Of a stretch of DNA of 64,000 nt, positions 8,598-18,117 are shown in pieces. The stretch's first letter is position 1, and every line of letters begins with the position of its first letter. The position numbers and the translations under genes are program-made. This DNA comes from Prochlorococcus sp. AG-409-A19 (GTDB lineage: Bacteria > Cyanobacteriota > Cyanobacteriia > PCC-6307 > Cyanobiaceae), in the NCBI GenBank assembly GCA_003216155.1, contig QCJH01000006.1:1-64000 (forward strand), in the 5' to 3' direction. Below the pieces are notes generated by a model, which ran no database searches, was not told the origin of the DNA, and was given only the letters and a program-made list of their open reading frames with translations.

Positions 8598-9992
8598 ATG
8601 CTTTTGTCTTTGCTTACTCAAGAAACCATTGCTGCTGTAGCTACTGCTGTTGCTCCTGGGCAAGGAGGAATTGCTGTCGTACGTATATCTGGTCAGGCGT
8701 CAGAAGCAATAGTGAGAGCCGTGGTTAATTTCCCAGGCAAGCAGAAATTGGTTAGTCATCGCGTGTTTTATGGGCATGTGATGGACAACGCAGGCAAGGC
8801 ACATATTGATGAGGTGTTGGTTTTGGTTATGAATGGACCTAGAAGCTTTACAGGTGAAGACGTCGTAGAGATTCACTGTCATGGGGGACTGATAGTGGTC
8901 CAGAAAGTTCTTGAGCGTGTTTTAGAACAGGAAGGAGTACGGCGTGCTTTGCCTGGTGAATTTACTCAGAGAGCAGTACTTAATGGGCGCTTGGATTTGT
9001 CAAGTGCTGAAGCAATCAGTGACTTGATAGGTGCGCGTAGCCGTAGGGCTGCAGAGCTTGCTATGGCTGGAGTTGATGGGGGAGTGCATCGTCGAATTAC
9101 CGCATTACGAGAACGTTTGTTGCATCAGTTATGTGAATTAGAGGCTCGGGTGGATTTTGAAGAGGATCTGCCTGTTCTGGATAGTGATGCTCTTTTGGCT
9201 GAGCTTTCGGCAGTAAGACTTGAACTTGAAGGACTTGTTGAGGATGCTCAGCATGGAGCGTTAATTCGACAAGGATTGCGAGTGACTTTGATCGGATGTC
9301 CAAATGTGGGCAAGAGTTCTTTGCTTAATCGTTTAAGTCGACGAGAAAGGGCAATTGTGACTGATTTACCAGGCACTACTAGGGATTTATTAGAGAGTGA
9401 AATCGTGTTAGATGGGGTACCAATAACGCTTTTTGATACTGCTGGTATTCGAGAAACTGATGATGCTCTTGAAAAGATTGGGATAGATCGAAGCCATCAG
9501 GCTTTGATGGCTTCAGATGTTGTGGTGATGGTTTTTGATTTTTCTAAAGGATGGACTTCAGATGATGAGTCACTTTTAGCTCAAATTCCTGAAGATGTGC
9601 CGAGGCTTGTGGTGGCAAATAAGGTTGATCTTGGATCGTCCACCTTGAAATCCGGCCTGAAAGAGGAATCAATTGGTATTAGCCCTGATGCGAGCATTAG
9701 TGCTCTTACAGGATATGGAGAGGAAGAATTGATCAAAGCTTTGTTGACTATTGCAGGTGCTACTGAAGGAGAGAATCTTTTGATTGCTTTAAATGAGCGC
9801 CAAACAGACCTTGCTCTTGCTGCTGTCTCTGCATTGACCAGGAGTAAGGCAGTTGCTGAACAACAATTACCTTGGGATTTTTGGACAATTGATTTGAGGC
9901 AAGCAATTAGTAGCCTTGGTGAAATAACTGGTGAGGAAATTACAGAGGCAGTTCTGGATAAAATTTTCTCCCGGTTTTGTATTGGTAAATAG
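8598..9992 (+). CDS. mnmE: tRNA uridine-5-carboxymethylaminomethyl modification GTPase MnmE
   Basis: This 464-residue protein has the N-terminal tetrahydrofolate-binding domain (DTIAA-type start, seen here as ETIAAVATAVAPGQGGIAVVRISG), a GTPase domain inserted in a helical domain (P-loop GCPNVGKSSLLNRL near residue 232, DLPGTTRD, FDTAGIRET, NKVD) and the C-terminal FCIGK motif carrying the catalytic Cys. With MnmG it modifies wobble uridines of several tRNAs. The ATG at 8598 directly follows a TTG and is the natural start. Length is normal for the family. Confidence 0.95.
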   Translation: MLLSLLTQETIAAVATAVAPGQGGIAVVRISGQASEAIVRAVVNFPGKQKLVSHRVFYGHVMDNAGKAHIDEVLVLVMNGPRSFTGEDVVEIHCHGGLIVVQKVLERVLEQEGVRRALPGEFTQRAVLNGRLDLSSAEAISDLIGARSRRAAELAMAGVDGGVHRRITALRERLLHQLCELEARVDFEEDLPVLDSDALLAELSAVRLELEGLVEDAQHGALIRQGLRVTLIGCPNVGKSSLLNRLSRRERAIVTDLPGTTRDLLESEIVLDGVPITLFDTAGIRETDDALEKIGIDRSHQALMASDVVVMVFDFSKGWTSDDESLLAQIPEDVPRLVVANKVDLGSSTLKSGLKEESIGISPDASISALTGYGEEELIKALLTIAGATEGENLLIALNERQTDLALAAVSALTRSKAVAEQQLPWDFWTIDLRQAISSLGEITGEEITEAVLDKIFSRFCIGK

Positions 9993-10061
9993 AGAGAATT
10001 TGCGACTCCCTTAATAACGTTTTTATAGGCTTAATAGAACATCCTGATTTGGTTAACTTGC

Positions 10062-10943
10062 TTGGATTTGTTAGCCCCTGCTATTAATCGACTTCTACAA
10101 GGGTTCTTGGATGAGGATTTGGGGAGAGGTGACCTTACTAATGAGGCCTTTACGGGTTCTTGGGGATCTGCTTATTGGCTTGCTAAGGAACCAGGAGTCT
10201 TTTGTGGTGGTCCATTAATTACACGGTTGTTTCAGCAATTAGATTCTTCGGTCAGTATTCGTTTATTGGTATCCGATGGTGATCGCTTTGATTCCGGACA
10301 GAGATTGTTGGAATTGCAAGGGTCAGCCTCTGCATTATTGGCAGGTGAACGCACAGGATTGAATCTGGCCATGCGACTTTCTGGCATTTCAACTTCGACG
10401 GCTTATTTGGTGGAACAGCTTGTTGGAACAGGAGTGCTTTTGGCTGATACTCGGAAAACAACTCCTGGTTTGAGAGTTTTAGAAAAATATGCTGTTCGTT
10501 GTGGTGGTGGTGTGAATCATCGTCTAGGGCTGGATGATGCCGCCATGCTTAAAGAAAATCACATCGCTTGGGCTGGAGGGATTGAACCTGCTGTTCGTGC
10601 GGTGAGAGCTTCAGCCCCTTGGACTTCGCGAGTTATTGTTGAAGCTGAGACTACTGAACAAGCTGAAGAGGCGGTAAGAGTTGGGGCTGATGGAGTCTTA
10701 TTGGATAATTTTCCCCCGATTGTGCTTAAGAAGCTTGTTCCTAACTTGCGAGAGCTTGCTTTGAGAGGGGCAAAGCATCGAGCTCTAGGCCGGGTTTACC
10801 TGGAAGCTTCTGGGGTTGAAGTCAATGCTTTAAAGGAATATGCCAATACTGGAATTGATTTAATTTCTATCAGTGCCCCTATTACGAGAAGCAAGTGGTT
10901 GGATTTCAGCATGCGTTTTGAAAAAGTGATTGATCAAGGTTGA
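10062..10943 (+). CDS. nadC: Nicotinate-nucleotide pyrophosphorylase (quinolinate phosphoribosyltransferase)
   Basis: This 293-residue protein has the NadC signatures EDLGRGDLTNE, the ERTGLNLAMRLSGIST helix, the DTRKTTPGLR loop, CGGGVNHRLGLDDAAMLKENHI, and VEAETTEQAEEAV. The enzyme converts quinolinate and PRPP to nicotinate mononucleotide in NAD synthesis. The only good start is a TTG at 10062 (TTG-GAT-TTG), because no in-frame ATG lies upstream of the conserved region. It lies between mnmE and argS on the same strand. Confidence 0.93.
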   Translation: MDLLAPAINRLLQGFLDEDLGRGDLTNEAFTGSWGSAYWLAKEPGVFCGGPLITRLFQQLDSSVSIRLLVSDGDRFDSGQRLLELQGSASALLAGERTGLNLAMRLSGISTSTAYLVEQLVGTGVLLADTRKTTPGLRVLEKYAVRCGGGVNHRLGLDDAAMLKENHIAWAGGIEPAVRAVRASAPWTSRVIVEAETTEQAEEAVRVGADGVLLDNFPPIVLKKLVPNLRELALRGAKHRALGRVYLEASGVEVNALKEYANTGIDLISISAPITRSKWLDFSMRFEKVIDQG

Positions 10944-11001
10944 TTAGCTCTATCAGGATGGTCAAAGTTCTTGTTTTACACCAAGCAGTTTTTTAGCAAT
11001 C

Positions 11002-12813
11002 ATGCTTAGCCTCTATCACTTGTTAGAAAAAAAGCTTTTAGCTGCATTTGAGCGTGCATTAGCTGCTGAAGGATTTGATGCTCCAACCACCGCTCTCGTG
11101 CTTGATCCACAATTGGGACCTGCTAGCAAGCCAGAATTTGGAGATTTTCAGGTAAACGGTGCTTTTGCTTTATCCAAGCTTTTGAAAAAGTCTCCTAGGG
11201 AAATAGCAGGTGAGGTTGTTTCGCAACTCAATAATGATGAGCACTTTTCACAACTATGTGAGCCACCTGAGATTGGAGGACCAGGGTTTATAAACCTTAC
11301 TCTTAGACCCAAGTCTTTAGCGGATGAGTTGGTCTCCCGATTAAGAGATTCTCGACTTGGAGTTCCGTTAATAGTCACTTCTTCGGATGCGGATAAGCTT
11401 GGATCAGTAGTTGTTGATTTCTCAAGTCCCAATATTGCGAAAGAAATGCATGTTGGACATTTGCGTTCAACCATTATTGGTGATTCGTTAGCCCGAGTTT
11501 TCGAGTTTCGTGGGCATAAGGTTTTACGTCTTAATCATGTAGGGGATTGGGGAACTCAGTTTGGGATGTTGATAACACACCTCAAACAAGTTGCCCCTGA
11601 GGCTCTAGAGACAGCCGATGCTGTTGATCTTGGTGATTTGGTCACATTTTATCGTCAGGCGAAAAAGCGTTTTGATGATGATGAGTTATTTCAAGAAACC
11701 TCTCGTGAGGAGGTGGTAAGTCTTCAAAGTGGGGATCCTCTTTCATTGAAAGCTTGGGCTTTACTGTGCGACCAATCGCGCAGAGAATTTCAGAAAATTT
11801 ATGATCGACTCGATATACGTATTAATGAAAGAGGTGAGTCGTTTTATAACCCCTACTTAAAAGGAGTGATTAGTGATTTGGAGTCTCTAGATTTGTTGGT
11901 GATTGATGATGGAGCAAAGTGCGTTTTCCTTGAAGGAGTTACAGGGAAGGATGGTAAACCTCTCCCGGTGATTGTTCAAAAGCGAGATGGTGGATTTAAT
12001 TATGCCACAACTGATTTGGCTGCAATTCGTTTTCGCTTTGAATCACCTCCTGATGGGGATGGAGCCTCTCGTCTCATTTATGTCACAGATGCAGGTCAGG
12101 CGAATCATTTTTCAGGGGTGTTTAAGGTTGCCAAAGCTGCTGATTGGATTCCTTCTGGTGGACGACTTGAACATGTTCCTTTTGGATTGGTACAAGGTAA
12201 AGATGGAAAAAAATTGAAAACACGAGCAGGAGATACTGTGCGATTGCGTGATCTTCTGGATGAAGCGGTTGAACGAGCAGAGGATGATTTGCGTCGTCGA
12301 CTGAAAGATGAAGGGCGAGAAGAGGATGACTCGTTTATTAAGCATGTAGGCAATACCGTCGGTATAGCCGCTGTGAAATATGCTGATTTAAGTCAGAATC
12401 GAATAACTAACTATCAGTTTGATTTTGATCGAATGTTATCTCTTCAGGGTAATACTGCGCCTTATCTTCTTTATGCTTTAGTACGAGTTGCTGGTATTGG
12501 GCGTAAAGGAGGAGATATGGATGTAGATGTAGATGATCTTAAGTTGAGTGCTCCTCAGGAGTTGACCCTTGCTAGAGAATTATTAAAATTGGATGAGGTC
12601 ATTGTTCAAGTTGAAGAGGAGTTGTTGCCAAATCGTTTATGTACCTACTTGTTTGAATTAAGTCAGGTTTTTAATCGCTTTTACGATCAGGTGCCTGTCT
12701 TGAAAGCTGAAGTCCCATCTCGCCACTACCGACTTGCATTATGTCGATTAACTGAGAATACTCTTCGATTGGGTTTGGGACTTTTGGGGATACCTACTTT
12801 AGAGAGGATGTGA
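11002..12813 (+). CDS. argS: Arginyl-tRNA synthetase
   Basis: This 603-residue class I synthetase charges tRNA-Arg. It has an N-terminal Add-1 domain ([12 protein letters not shown]). The catalytic HIGH motif appears as HVGHLRST near residue 150 and the KMSK-equivalent as [12 protein letters not shown] around residue 400. The C-terminal anticodon-binding helical domain ends with the typical [14 protein letters not shown]. Its stop overlaps the next ATG by one base (TGATG), so it is coupled to the aminotransferase gene. Confidence 0.96.
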   Translation: MLSLYHLLEKKLLAAFERALAAEGFDAPTTALVLDPQLGPASKPEFGDFQVNGAFALSKLLKKSPREIAGEVVSQLNNDEHFSQLCEPPEIGGPGFINLTLRPKSLADELVSRLRDSRLGVPLIVTSSDADKLGSVVVDFSSPNIAKEMHVGHLRSTIIGDSLARVFEFRGHKVLRLNHVGDWGTQFGMLITHLKQVAPEALETADAVDLGDLVTFYRQAKKRFDDDELFQETSREEVVSLQSGDPLSLKAWALLCDQSRREFQKIYDRLDIRINERGESFYNPYLKGVISDLESLDLLVIDDGAKCVFLEGVTGKDGKPLPVIVQKRDGGFNYATTDLAAIRFRFESPPDGDGASRLIYVTDAGQANHFSGVFKVAKAADWIPSGGRLEHVPFGLVQGKDGKKLKTRAGDTVRLRDLLDEAVERAEDDLRRRLKDEGREEDDSFIKHVGNTVGIAAVKYADLSQNRITNYQFDFDRMLSLQGNTAPYLLYALVRVAGIGRKGGDMDVDVDDLKLSAPQELTLARELLKLDEVIVQVEEELLPNRLCTYLFELSQVFNRFYDQVPVLKAEVPSRHYRLALCRLTENTLRLGLGLLGIPTLERM

Positions 12814-13937
12814 TGGATTTTGAGAATATGTTTACTTCTGATTGTTGGCCTAAGCCTCGCTTGGAGGTGGAAAGAATGAAGCCTTACACTGCTCCCTTGG
12901 AAGGGAGACGAGAACTTTTACGATTGGATTTTAATGAAAATACTATCGGTCCTAGCCCTTTAGTTTTAGATGCTGTGCATAAAATCACTTCTCGTCAAAT
13001 AGCTATATATCCTGAGTACGACGGTTTAAAGGAGGCGGTAGTAGCTAATTTGTGCCGCACAACATTTTTAGAACCTTTGAGGCCTGAGCAAATAGGACTT
13101 TTTAATGGTGTTGATGCTGCGATTCATGCTATTTGTCATGCATATGGAGATCGGGGCGATCTACTTTTAACCACTACACCTACGTTTGGCTATTACATCC
13201 CTTGTGCAAATATGCAAGGCATGGAAGTGATGGCTTTACCTTATGAAGGCAAAGAGTTTCGTTTTCCATTGATGAAAATGAAACTAACTCTTAAAGAAAA
13301 GAAACCTCGGCTTCTTTTACTTTGCAATCCGAATAATCCAACTGGAACTCGTTTGTCAGCTAAATATATTCTTGAACTTGCAGCTAAATTCCCCAAGACA
13401 TTAATTGTTGTGGATGAACTTTATGAGGCATTTACAGGTGAAAGTGTTTTGCCATTGGTTGATTTTAAGAGGCTACCTAATTTATTGATTTTACGGTCTC
13501 TTTCTAAAACAGCAGGTTTGGCTGGGTTGCGAATCGGATTTGCTATTGGATGGAAAGAAGTTGTGGAACGTGTTTGCCGTGTGACCGGACCGTATGACAT
13601 TAATAGCTTTGCAGTTGCAGCTGCGTTTGCTGCTATGGAAGATCAGCAGTATATAGATGCCTATGTCTCAGAGGTACTGGAAGCTAAAGAGTGGATAAAG
13701 TCCCAGCTTCAAAAAAGTGGTTTGCGTTATCAGATTGATGGAGGGAATTATTTTTTGATTTGGCCAAGGTCTGAACCTAGCGAGCTAGCTGCTTCGCTAA
13801 GAATGTTAGGTATTTTGGTGCGAGATATGTCGGATAAAAATTTTATCGAAGGCTCTTTACGCGTGAGCATTGGAACAAAGAGTCAAATGATGCAGTTTTG
13901 GAATATTTTTGCCCAATTGGAAAAGTTAAAGTCATAG
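12813..13937 (+). CDS. hisC: Histidinol-phosphate aminotransferase-type PLP enzyme
   Basis: This 374-residue fold-type I aminotransferase matches the HisC family: LRLDFNENTIGPSP near the N-terminus, LCNPNNPTGT, VVDELYEAF, and the PLP-lysine motif SLSKTAGLAGLRIGFAIG near residue 232, with LRVSIGT at the end. It probably converts imidazole-acetol phosphate and glutamate to histidinol phosphate. Some picocyanobacterial paralogues may act on other amino acids, so the substrate is inferred. The ATG at 12813 is preferred over GTG 12810 (both overlap argS). Confidence 0.82.
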   Translation: MDFENMFTSDCWPKPRLEVERMKPYTAPLEGRRELLRLDFNENTIGPSPLVLDAVHKITSRQIAIYPEYDGLKEAVVANLCRTTFLEPLRPEQIGLFNGVDAAIHAICHAYGDRGDLLLTTTPTFGYYIPCANMQGMEVMALPYEGKEFRFPLMKMKLTLKEKKPRLLLLCNPNNPTGTRLSAKYILELAAKFPKTLIVVDELYEAFTGESVLPLVDFKRLPNLLILRSLSKTAGLAGLRIGFAIGWKEVVERVCRVTGPYDINSFAVAAAFAAMEDQQYIDAYVSEVLEAKEWIKSQLQKSGLRYQIDGGNYFLIWPRSEPSELAASLRMLGILVRDMSDKNFIEGSLRVSIGTKSQMMQFWNIFAQLEKLKS

Positions 13938-13959
13938 ATATTTCACGCGAAGGATATTA

Positions 13960-14737
13960 TTACTTTGATTCCTTTTTTTTATGCATTCTTTTTTTATCTG
14001 AGCTCATTATATGAATCACTGTCTGATTACCTAAATGCTTGGTAAGCTTAAGTTTTTCATTGTTATGAATGATTGGAATATTTTCCATAGCCCTTAGGAA
14101 TGGTTCCACACTGGAAAGGTCGCAATCTTTTGGCTTATCTCTGTTCACATATTGAACAGGAATTATTCGTCGAGGCCTTAGCGCCTTAACTACTTCTGCA
14201 GCTTCTTTACCGTTGTAAACTTTTGCTCCTCCACCAACTGCAATAATTAGGACGTCTGGGCTACCTAGTAGGACTTTATGTTCTCCCGTTATTGAAGAAG
14301 CACTACCGCCAAGATGAGCAAAACGTAGCCCTCCTTGTTCCCAGCTCCATAGTGTGGCTTGCCCAAATCTTCGGCCACCAACTCGATCATGAGGCGCGGA
14401 AAAAACCTTCTAATTTGAGTCCGTTAATTCGATATGAACCAGGTGAGCTAAGAAATTTTCCTTTTGCGACTTTTGCTCCTTCGTCAGCTAGTAATGAGCT
14501 TGCAAGTATTACGTTAGAACTAATTCTTGGTTCTTTAAGCCCGGCTGCACAGCCGACGGCTTTGAAGGGATTAAGTAATACTGATTGGCCACTTCCTTGG
14601 ATCAAAAGAGCGCTGTGCCCGAAATTTGTTATTGAGACACCCTGCGCTAATGCTATGGGGCTTGAGCTAAGGCTTATGCCCAAGCTTGTGATGAATGCAA
14701 GGCTGCTGAATTGCTGGATGGTGTTGTGAGAATGCAT
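13960..14737 (-). pseudogene. Metallo-beta-lactamase-fold exported protein, broken by a one-base frameshift
   Basis: The minus strand from ATG 14737 encodes a signal peptide (FSSLAFITSLGISL ... ALAQG) and VSITNFGHSALLIQGSGQSVL, then stops at 14387 after GLKLEGFFRAS. In another frame the protein continues as APHDRVGGRRFGQATLW, RFAHLGGSAS, VLLGSPDVLIIAVGGGAKVY and RRIIPVQYV to a stop at 13960. The two frames join at a run of six A bases (14400-14405). Removing one base gives a continuous protein of about 258 residues. It resembles COG2220 MBL-fold proteins, but the zinc-binding HxHxDH is replaced by ASSLLADEG. It could be a real pseudogene, a slippage-rescued gene or a sequencing error. Confidence 0.8.
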
Positions 14738-14775
14738 TGGTTTAGATCTAACGAGGCTGGGAGGAGGAAGGAGTT

Positions 14776-15375
14776 TTATTGGTTGGATTCAGCAAGACTT
14801 AGAAAGTTACTAAGTAGTTGATGACCGGCTTGTGTGAGAACACTTTCAGGATGAAATTGAACACCTTGTATATGGGTGTGTGAGCGATGGCGAAGTCCCA
14901 TGATTGTTCCATCTTTAAGCCATGCAGTTACCTCTAAACAACTTGGGAGACTCTCGCGATCGGCAATTAGACTGTGATATCTAGTAGCAGTGAGTGGTTG
15001 AGGTAGACCTCTGAATACTCCGATCTCCTCATGCAATATGGGTGATGTTTTTCCATGCATTAGCTCATTGGCTCTAATGATCTTCCCTCCAAAAGCCTGA
15101 GCGATTGCTTGATGTCCAAGACATACGCCAAGGGTCGGTATTTGAGGTGCTAGTTCGGTTAGGATTGGTAGGCAAATACCAGATTGATCAGGATCTCCTG
15201 GTCCAGGAGATAGGAGAATTGCTGCAGGCTTCAGTTTTCGTACTCCTTCAAGGCTGAGCGCATCGTTGCGCTTAACCAATAATTTTTTAGCAATAGGGTG
15301 CTTATCGGATAGTTCACTCAAATATTGAACAAGGTTGAAGGTAAAACTGTCGTAGTTGTCGATTACTAAGAGCAT
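14776..15375 (-). CDS. trpG: Anthranilate/aminodeoxychorismate synthase glutamine amidotransferase subunit
   Basis: This 199-residue class I glutamine amidotransferase starts MLLVIDNYDSFTFNLVQYL. It has LLSPGPGDP, the nucleophile in GVCLGHQ (Cys85), and the His-Glu pair in VQFHPESVLT near residue 175. It releases ammonia from glutamine for anthranilate (TrpE) or aminodeoxychorismate (PabB) synthesis; one such subunit often serves both. Neither trpE nor pabB is adjacent. The downstream neighbour is the frameshifted MBL-fold gene, and dgkA lies upstream on the same strand. Confidence 0.92.
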   Translation of the reverse strand: MLLVIDNYDSFTFNLVQYLSELSDKHPIAKKLLVKRNDALSLEGVRKLKPAAILLSPGPGDPDQSGICLPILTELAPQIPTLGVCLGHQAIAQAFGGKIIRANELMHGKTSPILHEEIGVFRGLPQPLTATRYHSLIADRESLPSCLEVTAWLKDGTIMGLRHRSHTHIQGVQFHPESVLTQAGHQLLSNFLSLAESNQ

Positions 15376-15388
15376 TAGTTTAAGGACC

Positions 15389-15844
15389 CTAGATCCCTAG
15401 TCGATTTAATAGAGCAGGTAATAGCAGAAGTATGGCGATTAGCAGTGAGCTTATTGAAGCAACTAAAACGGCTGCTGCTGCACAATCTTTTGCGATTCGA
15501 GCCAGTGGATGAAATCGTCGTCCTATAGCAAGATCTACCACTGCTTCTATAGAGGTATTGATCAACTCGAGAACTAGAACAGCTGTCACAGTAAGAACCA
15601 GGACAGATAATTGGCTGAGATTTAATTTTAGCCATGTTCCAAGGCCGAAAACCAAGCCACCTATTAATACATGTATACGGAAATTACGTTGAGTATTGAA
15701 GCTATAGGTAAGGCCTTGTGCTGCATAGCGAAAGCTAGCAGGTAAATCGCCAGCTCGATGCCATGCACCTTGTCTTGGTGGTCGATGATTTTGCGGTGAA
15801 GGCTTTGACAATTGTTCTGATAGGAACTTTTTTGTTTTAGACAT
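15389..15844 (-). CDS. dgkA: Diacylglycerol/undecaprenol kinase (DagK family)
   Basis: This 151-residue integral membrane protein has a basic N-terminal tail of about 30 residues, then the DagK core: SFRYAAQGLTYSFNTQRNFRIH, two hydrophobic helices, the catalytic ELINTSIEAVVDLAIGR motif, KDCAAAAVL, and a last transmembrane helix. In Gram-positive and many other bacteria the enzyme phosphorylates undecaprenol rather than diacylglycerol, so lipid specificity is open. It is on the same strand as ybeY and trpG with short gaps, consistent with one transcript. Confidence 0.88.
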   Translation of the reverse strand: MSKTKKFLSEQLSKPSPQNHRPPRQGAWHRAGDLPASFRYAAQGLTYSFNTQRNFRIHVLIGGLVFGLGTWLKLNLSQLSVLVLTVTAVLVLELINTSIEAVVDLAIGRRFHPLARIAKDCAAAAVLVASISSLLIAILLLLPALLNRLGI

Positions 15845-15863
15845 GATTTAGTTATCTCTGGAA

Positions 15864-16433
15864 TTAATCATTAATGCTTGTAAGATGAACTTCGGAATCT
15901 AGAAGTCGCTCTTGGCAAGTCAACATCTTCTGTAGTTTTTTGGCATTTAAATGATCCCAGCCTAAAAGGTGAAGAAGACCGTGACTGACTAACCATCGGA
16001 GCTCTCTATTGAGACCATGCCCCTCTTTCTTTGCTTGTTTTTGTGCAGTGGGTACAGATATAATGATGTCGCCTAATTCAAGACATTTGTTTCCTAACCA
16101 TATAAATTTATCATCTATTGCTGGAAAGGAAAGTACATCGGTTGCTTCTGGCTTGTGTCTCCAAGATTTATTTAAGGCGGCAATTTTTTCATCATCAGTA
16201 AACTCTAGTCCTAGGCTTATGCTTTTTGCTTCTCTAACTATTACTGGACAGTTTAGGCTTAAGTCACTGCGGATAAGATTTATCCAATTGATTAGATCTT
16301 TATGCCACAAATCTGAATGGGTTAATCTAATGATTTCCTCCGAATCAATTGGTTCTTCTAAAATGCTTTGAGATACTCCCTTGAAAGCAAGATCTAGGTC
16401 AATATTTAATTGGGTGATTTCGTAGGAAGTCAT
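15864..16433 (-). CDS. ybeY: Endoribonuclease YbeY (rRNA maturation factor)
   Basis: This 189-residue metalloprotein has the YbeY zinc motif HGLLHLLGWDH starting near residue 151 (three His ligands) and the preceding FTDDEKIAALNKSWRHKPEATDVLSFP. YbeY takes part in 16S rRNA 3'-end maturation and ribosome quality control. The N-terminal ~60 residues are longer than in E. coli, as is usual in cyanobacteria. The gene is often next to dgkA, as here, which supports both calls. Confidence 0.92.
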   Translation of the reverse strand: MTSYEITQLNIDLDLAFKGVSQSILEEPIDSEEIIRLTHSDLWHKDLINWINLIRSDLSLNCPVIVREAKSISLGLEFTDDEKIAALNKSWRHKPEATDVLSFPAIDDKFIWLGNKCLELGDIIISVPTAQKQAKKEGHGLNRELRWLVSHGLLHLLGWDHLNAKKLQKMLTCQERLLDSEVHLTSIND

Positions 16434-16440
16434 TTCATTA

Positions 16441-16632
16441 TTAGTGTGGAAGATTGGGCCTGCCTAGCCAGGCAATTAGAAGAATAAATCCAATAAATCC
16501 TCCTGCTGTCAGTCCAAAATGAATCAAGCTTTGTTGACCTTTACGCACCATGTTTTTCATGGCAAGCTTTACAAAGCTAGGAGAAGCTGCGTTTTGCTTA
16601 GAGGGTGCATTGGAAGCATGATCTTTCTTCAT
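16441..16632 (-). CDS. Small single-span membrane protein (DUF3285-like)
   Basis: This 63-residue protein has a polar N-terminus, then SFVKLAMKNMVRKGQQSLIHFGLTAGGFIGFILLIAWLG with one transmembrane helix. The VKLAMxNMVRK pattern matches a small cyanobacterial family I recall as DUF3285. Function is unknown. It lies 7 bp upstream of ybeY and 10 bp downstream of prfB, so it is embedded in the prfB-ybeY-dgkA transcript. Confidence 0.75.
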   Translation of the reverse strand: MKKDHASNAPSKQNAASPSFVKLAMKNMVRKGQQSLIHFGLTAGGFIGFILLIAWLGRPNLPH

Positions 16633-16642
16633 TATGTGATAG

Positions 16643-17771
16643 TTAAAGAGTCGATTCGTTGTCAGAAGTATCTACTCCTTGACGAAGTAGAGCTTGAATG
16701 AATGGATCTAATTCTCCATTCATTACTTTTTGTACATCTGTTGTCTCTTTTGAGGTCCTTAAGTCTTTAACCATCTGATAAGGATGAAATACATAGTTGC
16801 GTATTTGATTCCCCCAGGCAGCTTCGACAATGTCACCTCTGATATCCGCAATTTCTGCAGCTCTTTGCTCTTGAGCGATTATGAGCAATTTTGCTTTAAG
16901 TAACGCTAAGGCTTTTTCCTTATTTTGAAGTTGTGAGCGTTCTTGGGTACATCGTACTGCTAAACCTGTTGGTATATGTTGAATACGAACAGCGGTTTCG
17001 ACCTTGTTGACATTTTGGCCGCCTGCACCGCCTGATCGACTCGTTGTAATTTCTAAATCTTTGTCAGGAATTTTCAGTTCTACATCTTCTTCTAATTTAG
17101 GCATTACTTCTACGCCTGCGAAGCTTGTTTGCCGCTTGCCGTTTGCATTAAATGGAGAAATCCTTACAAGTCGATGTGTGCCTTTCTCATTTTGTAAATA
17201 CCCGTAGGCATAACGTCCATCTATTTCAAGGGTGGCACTTTTTATTCCTGCCTCTTCCCCTTCAGAAAGTTCATCTAGGGTGACCTTCATGCCGTGATCT
17301 TCTGCCCAGCGGGTATACATGCGCAATAACATCTGTGCCCAATCTTGAGCATCTGTACCTCCAGCTCCTGCATTGATAGATAAAACGGCGCCTTCTTTAT
17401 CGTAAGTCCCACTTAGAAGACGTTCTAATTCCCAGCGATCCAGGTCTTGATAAAGCTGATTCAGCCCAGATTTCGCTTCATTAAGGATTTCTTCATCGGG
17501 ATCTATTGCATATAACTCCAGGGTTGCTTCAGCATCGCTAATTAAATTTATCCATTGATTTAATTGCTGCAGCTGATCTTTGACTTCATCTAGTAAGCGC
17601 ATTTGTTTTTGCGCCTGCTTTTGGTTATCCCAAAAATCTGGCTGAGATGCGAGTTGTTCAAGATCCTTTTGTTTTGCGTGGAGAGCAGCTACGTCAAAGA
17701 CAGTCCTGAGCATGGCCCAGGCGATTGGTTAGAACTGATAGGTCGCGCTTGAAGTCTGTTAGATCTATCAA
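16643..17771 (-). CDS. prfB: Peptide chain release factor 2, expressed through a +1 programmed frameshift
   Basis: RF2 releases peptides at UGA and UAA. The main frame holds the stop-recognition tripeptide SPF (ISPFNAN) and the hydrolysis motif GGQ in [15 protein letters not shown], but it begins abruptly at an ATG at 17713. Upstream in another frame, from a TTG at 17771, lies [20 protein letters not shown] and then QDC, a typical cyanobacterial RF2 N-terminus. This frame ends in CTT-TGA at 17699-17694. A +1 shift at CTT-T-GAC joins it to [15 protein letters not shown], giving 375 residues, the normal family length. An AGGA element lies four bases before CTT. High RF2 reads the UGA and lowers synthesis, the known autoregulation. 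Confidence 0.92.
17693..17708 (-). promoter_or_regulatory. prfB recoding site (CUU-UGA-C with upstream SD-like AGGA)
   Basis: On the minus strand the sequence reads AGGACTGTCTTTGAC: an SD-like AGGA, a 4-base spacer, the slippery CTT, the in-frame TGA (17696-17694) and a C. This is the arrangement known from E. coli prfB, where the SD-like element is AGGGGG. Confidence 0.88.
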
Positions 17772-17849
17772 GGTGGTGTGGGATTTGAGAGTATTGACGC
17801 TATCAGTTTGTCTCTCTTAATAGGATCATTATCAAGTTGTTACTGCTTT

Positions 17850-18113
17850 ATGACCAAGGTCGAGATCTATACCTGGCAGACATGCCCTTTTTGTATTCGT
17901 GCTAAGGCTTTACTGGATAGAAAAGGAGTGATTTATCAAGAATATGCGATTGATGGAGATCAGGTTGCTAGAACGCGAATGATTGATCGAGCAGGAGGTC
18001 GCACGAGTGTCCCTCAGATTTTTATTGATGACAAAGGTATTGGAGGTTGTGATGAGTTGCATTTTCTTGAGAGTACAAATCAGTTAGATGATTTATTGCG
18101 TGGAGCAGTTTGA
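17850..18113 (+). CDS. grxC: Glutaredoxin (GrxC type)
   Basis: This 87-residue dithiol glutaredoxin has the CPFC active site (Cys12, Cys15) in [16 protein letters not shown], the cis-proline segment TSVPQIF, and GGCDEL for glutathione binding. It reduces disulfides or glutathione mixed disulfides using glutathione. The start at 17850 (MTKVEIYTW) is preferred over a longer in-frame opening from 17778, which adds no family sequence. Glutathione synthetase follows four bases downstream, a functionally coherent pair. Confidence 0.94.
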   Translation: MTKVEIYTWQTCPFCIRAKALLDRKGVIYQEYAIDGDQVARTRMIDRAGGRTSVPQIFIDDKGIGGCDELHFLESTNQLDDLLRGAV

Positions 18114-18117
18114 GCTT

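Noticed and set aside
14292..14729. Plus-strand 145-codon open frame opposite the MBL-fold gene
   Set aside because: It has no recognisable features, and the minus strand carries a coherent protein with a signal peptide; the plus frame is a shadow.
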